DNA from: Pyrinomonadaceae bacterium
GTDB lineage: Bacteria > Acidobacteriota > Blastocatellia > Pyrinomonadales > Pyrinomonadaceae
DNA length: 64,000 nucleotides
NCBI GenBank assembly: GCA_026129865.1
Contig: JAHCHG010000001.1
Coordinates: forward strand, 124,001 to 188,000
Direction: 5' to 3'
Shown: one piece after another, positions 9,981-17,686 of the stretch
Layout: each line of letters begins with the position of its first letter
Numbering within the stretch: the stretch's first letter is position 1
Program-made: the position numbers and the translations under genes
The notes under the pieces: model-generated
What the model saw: the letters and a program-made list of their open reading frames with translations, nothing else
Told to the model about the DNA's origin: nothing
Databases searched by the model: none

Positions 9981-10266
9981 CTTTTTCCTTTATAGGGAGT
10001 TTTTTGGACGTCTCTGCGGGTTTATCCTTGATCAGATCGCCGGTAATAATCTCTAAAAGATTTTTTCCGGTGCCAATGATCGGTATCGCGTCCAATCCCG
10101 AATTTACAAGTCCTTTCGTAAGACCCTTTCTCTTTATGTCGTATCCGACAAATCCGATCACCATCGCCGTGCCGACACCGGGAATCGATTTCAGCAATCG
10201 CCGGGCAACGTTCCAACCGCCTGCTCTTACAAGCTTTCGAGTTACTTTTGTCTTTTTCTCCGCCAT
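9964..10266 (-). CDS. Small protein with glycine-rich hydrophobic segments, unknown function
   Basis: 100 residues, with a very basic N terminus (KKTKVTRKLVRAGG) and C terminus. Two short hydrophobic glycine-rich stretches (SIPGVGTAMVIGFVGYDI and LDAIPIIGTGKNLLEIITG) lie between. The repeated IPGVGTA / IPIIGTG pattern resembles the hydrophobic hairpins of pre-toxin segments and of small membrane-inserting proteins. I do not assign a family. The ATG is at 10266 behind AAGGAA. It overlaps the coiled-coil gene by 17 bp and forms a two-gene operon with it. Confidence 0.7.
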   Translation of the reverse strand: MAEKKTKVTRKLVRAGGWNVARRLLKSIPGVGTAMVIGFVGYDIKRKGLTKGLVNSGLDAIPIIGTGKNLLEIITGDLIKDKPAETSKKLPIKEKDDEKH

Positions 10267-10389
10267 TTCCTTTACTTAATTTTCCAATTATTATTGTGGC
10301 TGATTATACTTGCCTTATTACGATGACAAAAGCATACTTTGTATTTGCACGGCGCCTTCGGCGTAAAGTTTCATTCTTATCGATCTGTC

Positions 10390-11364
10390 ATGACCCTATC
10401 AATCAAAAACATCTCAAAAACCTACGAACATCGTTTAATACTTGACGATATAAGCTTCGAGGTCAATCGCGGTGAAATTTTTGGAATCTTCGGCGTAACA
10501 AGCTCCGGAAAATCGACTCTCATACGCGCGCTCGCGGGGGCAATTCGCAGCGACCAGGGCTCGATCTTTTTTGACGATCGCGACGTATCGTTAGAGGAAA
10601 ACAGCGAGCGTGGATTTTACTTTTCGAATTTAACGAACGGTTCGTTTTGGCGCAAGGTTTTCAAGACTGAAGAACCTTCCGAGCTTGCGGACGGTGAAGG
10701 ACAGGGACTGGCGCTCGACGAAGCAATTCGGAAGGCTGAAAGCGTTTTGCTTTTGGACAACCAGTTTTGCTTTATGGACCGCGAACAGCGCGAACAAAAG
10801 GTTTCCAGCCTAAAAAAGACCGTCCGCGAAAAAGGTCTCGCAGTCGTTTTCGCGACAAATGATTTTGAAGAAGTGTTTACCATTTGCGACCGCGTAGCGA
10901 TCCTTCACGAAGGGAGAATTTTGCAGATCGGAACACCGCGCGAGGTTTACGAACACCCGGTTTCGTTGACGGTCGCGGTGGTAACCGGACGAAACAATGT
11001 CATCCGCGCACGCAGAATGACTTCGAGCAAAGCGGACGCTCCGCATTACTCGACGGTCGACGGCGAACATATCTTATATACGAGCAAACCGGAAAAAAGC
11101 GATCTCGCCCCGATAAATCAAGACGCTTTTCTAACGATTCGTCCGGAATATATTTCCATTTCGTTCGGCGCTTCGTTTCCCGAAGACAATTTATTAAAAG
11201 CGAAGGTTTCCGAAATTTCTTATCTCGGTGCAACTACGCTGATCAAATTAGATGCAGACGGATTGCAGCTTTCCGCTTTGGTCCTGCGGCTTGTCGGATT
11301 AAATCTTGGCGACGAATGCATGGTCGGACTCCCGCCGGATCGAATTCATGTTATGAAGCAATAA
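10390..11364 (+). CDS. Degenerate ABC transporter ATP-binding protein with TOBE-like C terminus
   Basis: 324 residues, built like a CysA/PotA-type importer ATPase: nucleotide-binding domain (~1-195) and a C-terminal TOBE-like region (~200-324). The Walker A motif is intact (GVTSSGKST, residues 35-43). The catalytic half is not. The Walker B aspartate (D123) is followed by Asn instead of Glu (VLLLDNQ). The signature LSGGQ is replaced by LADGEGQ, and the switch His is Asn (FATNDFEE). The Walker A to B distance is about 80 residues instead of about 120, so part of the helical subdomain is missing. It can probably bind a nucleotide but should hydrolyse it poorly or not at all. No permease gene is adjacent. 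The ATG at 10390 is preferred because the upstream extension is not ABC-like. Confidence 0.75.
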   Translation: MTLSIKNISKTYEHRLILDDISFEVNRGEIFGIFGVTSSGKSTLIRALAGAIRSDQGSIFFDDRDVSLEENSERGFYFSNLTNGSFWRKVFKTEEPSELADGEGQGLALDEAIRKAESVLLLDNQFCFMDREQREQKVSSLKKTVREKGLAVVFATNDFEEVFTICDRVAILHEGRILQIGTPREVYEHPVSLTVAVVTGRNNVIRARRMTSSKADAPHYSTVDGEHILYTSKPEKSDLAPINQDAFLTIRPEYISISFGASFPEDNLLKAKVSEISYLGATTLIKLDADGLQLSALVLRLVGLNLGDECMVGLPPDRIHVMKQ

Positions 11365-11367
11365 AAA

Positions 11368-11397
11368 AACGCCGCCACATTGAAAGTTGGCGGCGTT
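11368..11397. terminator. Bidirectional intrinsic terminator
   Basis: A perfect 10-bp stem, AACGCCGCCA (11368-11377) with TGGCGGCGTT (11388-11397), has an A run on its left (11363-11369) and a short T run on its right. It lies between two convergent genes and can serve both. Confidence 0.8.
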
Positions 11398-11419
11398 TCC
11401 AATTTGTCGAATGATAAAA

Positions 11420-12979
11420 CTAATTCGATAAATTTGAGGAGAGATTAGTCGGCAGATTCGGAACCAACGTAACCAGAATTCTCCGGTTTTTCGCGCGGTT
11501 CGAATTTGTCGAATTCGGTGCAACCGGTAAACTCGCCCCGAACCCTTTCGCTTCGATCCGGTCTTGCGACGCACCGAACGCCACCAAACGATCGGCGATA
11601 GCCTGCGCGCGTTCCTGCGTTAGAGTTTGAAGAGTTTCCGGGGAACCGCTGTTATCCGTGTGCGATTCAACGATCACCTTATAATCAGTGCTGTTCGAGA
11701 GAACTTCGACAAGCGATGCAAGCTTCGGTTCCGTCGCCTCGCTAAAACTGCTGACACGCGGTCCGGACCAGTAATTTTCCGGGAGCGTCAAAACTATTCC
11801 GCGTTCATTTTTCGCAACCGACCCGAAACGGCTTAGCGAATCCATCAAGACAGATTCGTTCGCCTGCAGACGCGCCATCCGGTTTGCCGCTTCCTGCTGT
11901 CTCTGCAGTGCGAGATTTTCGCCTTCGATCTTTGCCAATTTCAATTTTGCCTGTTCCGACTCTGTTCGAAGACGAGCGTTCTCTTCTCTTAATACTCTTA
12001 TCTGCTCCAAATTATTCTGTGCGTCGCGTTCCGCGAGTTCGCGGCTGCGCGTTTCGCGCGCAAGTTCCTGACGAAGTTCGTCGATCTGATTTTGTGCGTC
12101 GACAAATTTCATTTCCTGGTCGCGAATTTCGGCGTCGGCGCGTGTTTTTTCGTTGCGCTTTTCGCGGGCTTCCTTTCGCACGGCGGCGGTCGACTCCGCT
12201 TTTACGGCTGCGCTGATCGCGCGCCGCGCCGTAATATCAACCGCTTCGTCCGGGCGTTTCGCTTCCCATTCGCTGACAGCCTGCGTCAAAAGATCTTCAG
12301 CTTCCTTCAATTCGTCGGTCGCATCGCGCTGAGCGCCGGCGAATTTCGCAAGCGCGACCGCCTGCCGTGCCTGAAGGATCGTCGAAGGCGTTTTCGAGTA
12401 ATCAACTTCGGCAATTTCCGGAGTTCGCGCATCGCTGAAATAATCGCTCGAATTTCCAAAATATTGAACCGCTGCCGTAGTTGCCAGAGTTCTTCCGCTT
12501 TTTGCGTACGGGTTTAAGTTTTCAAGCATAACCGCCCGACTCGGTCGGCGAACCAGAAAATGCGGTTCGGCTGTAATTATCAGCGCAAACGTCTGCAATG
12601 GTGTTGTTACCGAAATTTTTGAGTCAAATTCAAAAAAACCGCGGCGTTTGATCTCGCCGAGATTATCGATCTGCCCTGTCGGTGATATCGCCCAGAGAAC
12701 ATAGGTCGCGTAGCCCGCGCCAAGTTCAAAAGGTCTCGGCATTTTTGAGATGGAAAGATCGATCTCCGTACCATTTTTCTTCGTTCGTTTGACCTTTGCC
12801 TCGCCTTTCATTCGCGGAAAACGCGTCGTACCGCGAAACTGGAGATAAACAAGTTCGTCTTCCGGATATGTAACGGCTGTCGTTTGACGCGAAACGTCGA
12901 CCTGGGCAAATAGCGAAACGGAAACCAGCGAAATAATAGATAAAAGCAGGACAATTCTAAACGTCTTCAAGTTTTTCAT
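11420..12979 (-). CDS. OmpA-family outer membrane/periplasmic protein with central coiled coil
   Basis: 519 residues. A signal peptide (cleavage near SLFAQ) is followed by a beta-rich N-terminal region (~25-160) and a long alanine/glutamate-rich coiled coil (~210-385). The C-terminal OmpA peptidoglycan-binding domain (~400-510) carries the family signature: HTDNSGSPE, then LTQERAQAIADRL, GFGASLPVAPN and NRAKNRRI. The Asp and Arg that bind diaminopimelate are present. The protein probably links the envelope to peptidoglycan. The ATG at 12979 is used because GGAGAG lies just upstream and the signal peptide begins there. Confidence 0.9.
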   Translation of the reverse strand: MKNLKTFRIVLLLSIISLVSVSLFAQVDVSRQTTAVTYPEDELVYLQFRGTTRFPRMKGEAKVKRTKKNGTEIDLSISKMPRPFELGAGYATYVLWAISPTGQIDNLGEIKRRGFFEFDSKISVTTPLQTFALIITAEPHFLVRRPSRAVMLENLNPYAKSGRTLATTAAVQYFGNSSDYFSDARTPEIAEVDYSKTPSTILQARQAVALAKFAGAQRDATDELKEAEDLLTQAVSEWEAKRPDEAVDITARRAISAAVKAESTAAVRKEAREKRNEKTRADAEIRDQEMKFVDAQNQIDELRQELARETRSRELAERDAQNNLEQIRVLREENARLRTESEQAKLKLAKIEGENLALQRQQEAANRMARLQANESVLMDSLSRFGSVAKNERGIVLTLPENYWSGPRVSSFSEATEPKLASLVEVLSNSTDYKVIVESHTDNSGSPETLQTLTQERAQAIADRLVAFGASQDRIEAKGFGASLPVAPNSTNSNRAKNRRILVTLVPNLPTNLSSNLSN

Positions 12980-13083
12980 AATTCTCTCCGAAATCAATTT
13001 TTATAAAAACTATTCTAGGACAAGATGCTTATCGAAGGTAGGGCGTTGCAAATGTTACCGAAGAAAACAGTTTATTGACAAGT

Positions 13084-13113
13084 TTGGACAATCTGAAATT
13101 AACTAAGTATATT
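13084..13113 (+). promoter_or_regulatory. Candidate promoter of the msbA-like/yicC/gmk/rpoZ operon
   Basis: TTGGAC (13084-13089) and TATATT (13108-13113) are 18 bp apart, with the ATG 17 bp further. A consensus TTGACA at 13075-13080 could be an alternative -35. The short leader agrees with the absence of a strong Shine-Dalgarno sequence. Confidence 0.35.
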
Positions 13114-13129
13114 CAGTTATTCTACCGCG

Positions 13130-14935
13130 ATGAAAGATCTGAAAAGGCTCTTAAGCTATCTAAGACCACATTTGCCAATTTTTATCGTTGCCTGTATTGC
13201 GATGGTTTTCGTCGCGTTGTTTGAAACGGCAACATTTTCGCTCTTGGTGCCGATATTTGACCAGGCTTTCAATTCGAATGCCGGCGCGGCACAGACGATG
13301 TTCGCGCTGCAGGAATTGATTCCAAATGACACCTGGCTCAAGTTTTGGGCAGCGACTTCGGGATTGCTGCTTTTTTTCACGATCGGAAGCGGGATCTCTG
13401 AATATTTTTCCTCCTATTTGATGGCGAAGATCGGGCAATCGGCGATTCTTCAGCTTCGCCAGGAGCTTTACGATCATCTTTTGAAGCAATCTGCTTCCTT
13501 CTTCCATGAACACCGCACGACCTTCCTCGTTTCGCGCTTGATCAATAGTGCTGCCGCGATCGAACAGGCGGTCGCCGCAAATCTTCGCGACGTATTGCGT
13601 GAAAGCCTCAATTTGATAGCTTTTATGGGCGCGGCGTTTTATTTTAACTGGCGGCTGATGCTCGGCGCATTGATCGTCGCGCCGGTAATTGCGGGATTGA
13701 CTTCAAAATTCAGTAAATCGCTGCGCAAACTTTCCGAGGAAACTTATGAAGGCAATAAACTATTGACCGACACTGCGCAGGAAACGCTTTCAAATTACGC
13801 AATTATTAAAGCCTATCGCGGTGAAGCGCGTGAACAGGCACGCTTTGCGCGCGTTGCCGGAATGATCGCGCGCGCGAATCTTCGATCCGGCAGGATCGCA
13901 GCGACATCGCCTCCGGTCATTACCATGATCGGCGTAGTTGCCCTGATCACACTTCTCTTTTTCGGGCTTCGCGAAATAAATACCGGCAATATGGAAGCCG
14001 CGCAGTTTTTCGCGTTCCTCGCATTTCTCTTCAAAAGTTATGATCCGATGCGAAAACTTTCGCGGCAGCATAACGAGATCTCAAAAGCTTTTGCCGCCGC
14101 TCGCGATGTTTGGGACGTTCTCGACATAAACGATCAGCTTCCGGAAAAGCCGGATTCAGTCAAACTCGCACCGTTGAAAGACAGGATAGAAATTAAAGAT
14201 GTTTCGTTTCGTTACAAAAGCGATAAAAAGCTCATTCTAAAGAACATCGATCTTGAAATTCCAAAAGGTTCAATGGTCGCGCTTGTCGGTGAAAGCGGCG
14301 GCGGAAAATCGAGCTTGATAAAACTTGTGCAGCGTCTTTACGACGTTTCCGAAGGTGAGATCCTTTGGGACGGTGTCGACCTTCGCGACGCCGATCTTGC
14401 AAGCCTGCATAAACAGACCGCGTTGGTTACGCAAGAGACGGTTTTGTTCAACGACACGATCAATTACAATATTTCCTACGGAAAACCGGACGCAACCGCC
14501 GAAGAGATAGCTGAAGCTGCGCGGATCGCCTTTGCCGACGGTTTCATTCGCGAACTGCCGCAGGGGTATGACACTTTGGTCGGCGAACGCGGGACGTTCC
14601 TGTCCGGCGGACAGCGGCAGCGGATCGCAATTGCGCGCGCCGTGCTTCTGGACGCGCCGGTCTTGATCCTTGACGAGGCGACCTCGGCGCTTGATACGGA
14701 ATCCGAACTTCTTGTGCAAAAGGCGCTTAACTATTTAATGGAAAACCGGACATCCATTGTTATCGCACATCGCCTGTCAACGATCCGCCGGGCTGATAAG
14801 ATCGTCGTTATGCGTAAAGGAAAGATCGTCGAAACCGGAACTCATCAGGAACTTCTGGCGATGGAAGGTGCTTACAAAAAGCTGTTTGAGCTTCAATTTT
14901 CGGAAGAACAATTTTTAGAAAAAACAAATTTATGA
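13130..14935 (+). CDS. MsbA-type ABC exporter (lipid A/phospholipid flippase-like)
   Basis: 601 residues in the half-transporter layout: a six-helix transmembrane domain (~1-310) then an ATPase domain (~350-590). All ATPase motifs are intact: Walker A GESGGGKSS (387-395), Q loop, signature LSGGQRQR (491-498), Walker B VLILDE ending at the catalytic Glu 516, and H-loop IAHRLS (His 547). The length and motif set fit MsbA, which flips lipid A core across the inner membrane. The substrate is inferred and could be another lipid. Its last four bases overlap the start of yicC (ATGA), which implies coupled translation. Confidence 0.88.
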   Translation: MKDLKRLLSYLRPHLPIFIVACIAMVFVALFETATFSLLVPIFDQAFNSNAGAAQTMFALQELIPNDTWLKFWAATSGLLLFFTIGSGISEYFSSYLMAKIGQSAILQLRQELYDHLLKQSASFFHEHRTTFLVSRLINSAAAIEQAVAANLRDVLRESLNLIAFMGAAFYFNWRLMLGALIVAPVIAGLTSKFSKSLRKLSEETYEGNKLLTDTAQETLSNYAIIKAYRGEAREQARFARVAGMIARANLRSGRIAATSPPVITMIGVVALITLLFFGLREINTGNMEAAQFFAFLAFLFKSYDPMRKLSRQHNEISKAFAAARDVWDVLDINDQLPEKPDSVKLAPLKDRIEIKDVSFRYKSDKKLILKNIDLEIPKGSMVALVGESGGGKSSLIKLVQRLYDVSEGEILWDGVDLRDADLASLHKQTALVTQETVLFNDTINYNISYGKPDATAEEIAEAARIAFADGFIRELPQGYDTLVGERGTFLSGGQRQRIAIARAVLLDAPVLILDEATSALDTESELLVQKALNYLMENRTSIVIAHRLSTIRRADKIVVMRKGKIVETGTHQELLAMEGAYKKLFELQFSEEQFLEKTNL

Positions 14936-15810
14936 GATCAATGACCGGATTCGGACGCGGCGGCGCTTCGATAGAAAATTTCTCCGCAACCGTCGATATA
15001 AAAACGGTGAATAATCGTTTTTTGGATGTTAACCTGCGTTTGCCCGGAGAGCTGCAGCCGTTTGAAGCAGATCTGAAAAAGATCGTAACGGATAGTCTCA
15101 GCCGCGGTCGCGTCGATATCAACTTAAATTATGAACGAACCGACGAGATCGCGTTCGAACTCAACCGCCCGCTGATTTCAGGCTATATTTCGGCGCTTAA
15201 GGAATTGAAATCGCAGTTCGATCTTTCCGGCGAACCGGATCTGAACTATATTGCGCGGATTCCCAACGCTTTTCAGACCGCAAAAGGCGATATCGGTGAA
15301 GATATGTCAAAAGTGATCTTCGAAGCGTTCGAGTCGGCACTTGCAGAACTTCAAAAGATGCGCGAAACCGAAGGCGCGTCGCTGCGGGCAGAATTGAACG
15401 ACCGTTTGGCGCTGATCGCAGATAAAATTCCGGTGATCGAAGCCGAAAGCGAATCCGTTGTTGAAGAATATCGCGATCGTCTTACGAAAAAGGTCAACGA
15501 ATTACTGGAAAAAAGCGGCTCACAGATCGAGATCGATCAGGGGCGGCTCGCGCAGGAAGTTGCATATCTAGCGACACGGAGCGACATTTCCGAAGAGATC
15601 GCACGCCTGAAAAGCCATATCGACCAGTTTCGGTCGATCATGGACGAAGCCAACGACGTCGGTAAACGTCTCGATTTTTTAACCCAGGAGTTTAATCGCG
15701 AAGCTAATACGATCGCATCTAAAACCCAGAATTTGAAGGTAAAAGAAGCGTCTCTTTCGATCAAAGCGGAGATCGAAAAGATTCGCGAACAGGTTCAAAA
15801 TGTCGAGTAA
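14932..15810 (+). CDS. yicC: YicC family protein (putative endoribonuclease)
   Basis: 292 residues, the full length of the YicC/YloC family. It starts with the family hallmark MTGFGRG and ends with the conserved region LDFLTQEFNREANTIASK. YicC homologues have been shown to be endoribonucleases that act on small RNAs in E. coli. The start overlaps the exporter stop by 4 bp. Its place directly before gmk and rpoZ is conserved in many bacteria, which strengthens the call. Confidence 0.95.
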   Translation: MRSMTGFGRGGASIENFSATVDIKTVNNRFLDVNLRLPGELQPFEADLKKIVTDSLSRGRVDINLNYERTDEIAFELNRPLISGYISALKELKSQFDLSGEPDLNYIARIPNAFQTAKGDIGEDMSKVIFEAFESALAELQKMRETEGASLRAELNDRLALIADKIPVIEAESESVVEEYRDRLTKKVNELLEKSGSQIEIDQGRLAQEVAYLATRSDISEEIARLKSHIDQFRSIMDEANDVGKRLDFLTQEFNREANTIASKTQNLKVKEASLSIKAEIEKIREQVQNVE

Positions 15811-15838
15811 GGTCTAACATCCGAACACGGCTCGTTTT

Positions 15839-16450
15839 ATGAAAGGAAATCTAATCATAATCAGTTCGCCGTCAGGCGGAGGTAAAGGAACTTTGATCAG
15901 AGAGATCCTTCGGACTGTTCCTGACATCGGGTATTCCGTTTCGTACACAACCCGGAAAATGCGGGACGGCGAGGTGGACGGGAAAGATTATATCTTCGTG
16001 TCGGAAGAAAAATTCCGCGAATTGATCGAAAATGGCGAATTCCTGGAATACGCCACCGTTCACGGAAACTTTTACGGCACTTCTGTCGCGCAGGTTCAGA
16101 AGGAAATAGCCGGCGAACGCGATATTATTTTGGAGATCGATGTTCAAGGCGCGAGCGCTGTTTTGAAAAATCTTCCCGAGGCGGTGAGCATTTTCATTTT
16201 GCCGCCTTCGTTTGAAAGACTTCGCGAACGATTGATAAAAAGAGCGACCGAAGATCTTGACGATCTTGCGCTTCGGCTGCGAAATTCTTTCGACGAGGTA
16301 AAGCGATTCGACGAATTCAAGTACGCGGTTATTAACGACGATCTGGAAACTGCTGCGAACCAGCTTGCGACCATTATTATTGCCGAAAGACTTAACCACA
16401 CTCGACAAATGACCGCGATCCAATGTATTTTAGATAGTTTCGATGACTGA
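15839..16450 (+). CDS. gmk: Guanylate kinase
   Basis: 203 residues. This enzyme phosphorylates GMP to GDP with ATP. The P-loop is SPSGGGKGTL near the N terminus. The GMP-binding segment is SYTTRKMRDGEVDGKDYIF, and the Glu-Asp containing strand is ILEIDVQGA. Length and order match bacterial Gmk. It lies 28 bp after yicC in the same operon as rpoZ, the usual arrangement linking guanine nucleotide supply and transcription. Confidence 0.97.
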   Translation: MKGNLIIISSPSGGGKGTLIREILRTVPDIGYSVSYTTRKMRDGEVDGKDYIFVSEEKFRELIENGEFLEYATVHGNFYGTSVAQVQKEIAGERDIILEIDVQGASAVLKNLPEAVSIFILPPSFERLRERLIKRATEDLDDLALRLRNSFDEVKRFDEFKYAVINDDLETAANQLATIIIAERLNHTRQMTAIQCILDSFDD

Positions 16451-16480
16451 TTAACTTAAACTATCGGAGTCACAGATAAT

Positions 16481-16723
16481 ATGGCAGAAAAAATTGAAAA
16501 TGCAGAAGAGATCAATTTAGAGGAAACCTTTGAATCGCAGGAGATCGATTCAAAATACCGCAAGATCATACTTGCCGCACAGCGGAGCAAACAGCTTCAG
16601 CGCGGTGCGACGCCGCGCATTGATATGGATTTGAAGAGGCACAAACCAACCCGCATTGCTATGAAAGAACTGGAAGCTGGCTTGATAAATTTCAGAACGA
16701 CCAGAGAAATGCCAGCCCATTAG
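16481..16723 (+). CDS. rpoZ: RNA polymerase omega subunit
   Basis: 80 residues. The core segment SKYRKIILAAQRSKQLQRG matches the omega family motif in which the beta-prime contact lies, followed by RIAMKELEAGLINF. The N-terminal acidic extension is short. The position 30 bp after gmk supports the call. Omega stabilises beta-prime folding, and in Proteobacteria it forms part of the ppGpp site. Confidence 0.92.
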   Translation: MAEKIENAEEINLEETFESQEIDSKYRKIILAAQRSKQLQRGATPRIDMDLKRHKPTRIAMKELEAGLINFRTTREMPAH

Positions 16724-16745
16724 GGAAAATTGGCTCCAGATCTAT

Positions 16746-16785
16746 AAGTTGCCGGGCTCAGCGTATTGGGCGCGGCAACTTTTTT
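16746..16785. terminator. Intrinsic terminator after rpoZ
   Basis: AAGTTGCCG (16746-16754) pairs with CGGCAACTT (16773-16781), followed by a run of T. It ends the exporter-yicC-gmk-rpoZ operon and slightly overlaps the 3' end of the convergent gene. Confidence 0.8.
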
Positions 16786-17233
16786 ATTTCTGCTGTTTCT
16801 GCCGTGCCTTCCATTGGACAAAACTTTCCGCGGTTTCGCGTGCCTCTATCTCGTACGGGATCTGCAGATAAGCCACCTGCCGTGCCGCTAAACCGTAGTT
16901 TCCCTGCCGGCGCAGATTTCGATAATAACTGGTCAAATATTTGTAAAAAAATCTTATAGCTCCGTCGCGCTTGTATTGAACCGAATGCGTTATCTCATGA
17001 GCCGCAAGATTTTCGGACAGTTTTTTTTCACCATTGATCCCGCTGTTGATAAGATCGGGAAGAATAAAAATTCTTCTGCCGAACGTGATTCCGTGAACTT
17101 TTAAGAAAGCGGTCAACATCCTGGTAAATCCGCCGCTGTAGATCTCGATCGGCGGCAGGCGGAACAAAGGGTCGGAAAAATGCTCACGGAAAAATTCTTC
17201 AAGTTTTGTACGGGAATCGGGCGCTAGTCTCAT
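16784..17233 (-). CDS. Small putative zinc metalloprotease (DUF4157-like)
   Basis: 149 residues with a HEITH motif at about residues 79-83, in the context LAAHEITHSVQYKRDG. This is the form found in DUF4157-type zincins (H-E-x-x-H-x-x-Q). A strand of the form GRRIFILPD precedes it, also as in that family. The fold and zinc binding are inferred from the motif; the substrate is unknown. No signal peptide is visible, so it is probably cytoplasmic. It stands alone between two terminators. The stop codon lies within the convergent terminator region. Confidence 0.7.
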   Translation of the reverse strand: MRLAPDSRTKLEEFFREHFSDPLFRLPPIEIYSGGFTRMLTAFLKVHGITFGRRIFILPDLINSGINGEKKLSENLAAHEITHSVQYKRDGAIRFFYKYLTSYYRNLRRQGNYGLAARQVAYLQIPYEIEARETAESFVQWKARQKQQK

Positions 17234-17273
17234 TGCTTTCTCTTTCCGGTTCGATTTCAGGTTCGATCAAACA

Positions 17274-17306
17274 AAAAAATACGGACGATCGAAAACCGGT
17301 CGTCCG
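17274..17306 (-). terminator. Intrinsic terminator of the csbD-like gene
   Basis: The arms CGGACGA (17282-17288) and TCGTCCG (17300-17306) are followed, on the minus strand, by a T run (complement of 17274-17280). Confidence 0.75.
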
Positions 17307-17332
17307 CACTTAAACTGTAGCAATCTTTACCA

Positions 17333-17545
17333 TCAGCTGTTTATCTTATCACCGGCAGCCTTAAAGGCTTCGCCAACCTTTCGTTTAGCTTTTCCCCAAG
17401 ACTCCTGTGCCTCGCCTTCGGCATGCTGAACTTCGCCTTCGGCTTCTAACTCCTCGTCGTCGGTCAATTCGCCGGCTTTGTCCTTTACAGTACCTTTGAG
17501 TTGTTCCCATTTTCCTTCGAATTCGTCTTTGTTCGGTGTACCCAT
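17333..17545 (-). CDS. CsbD-family stress-response protein
   Basis: About 70 residues, beginning MGTPNKDEFEGKWEQLKG, the standard CsbD opening, followed by GTVKDKAGELTDDEELEAEG. The protein is acidic, alanine-rich and low in hydrophobics, as the family is. CsbD is a sigma-B-controlled general stress protein in Bacillus; its biochemical function is unknown. The ATG at 17545 is chosen because the family N terminus starts there. It has its own terminator, so it is monocistronic. Confidence 0.9.
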   Translation of the reverse strand: MGTPNKDEFEGKWEQLKGTVKDKAGELTDDEELEAEGEVQHAEGEAQESWGKAKRKVGEAFKAAGDKINS

Positions 17546-17686
17546 AATTTTCGTCGTCCGCAACCGCAAATATCATCGCGGTCAAACTTTACCTCCTTTA
17601 GATTTGTATGAATTAACTACAATTAACATACTTAATTTCATAAGGAGCAAGTTACGTTCCGTTTTGGCACCGGCAATGAACAAATT

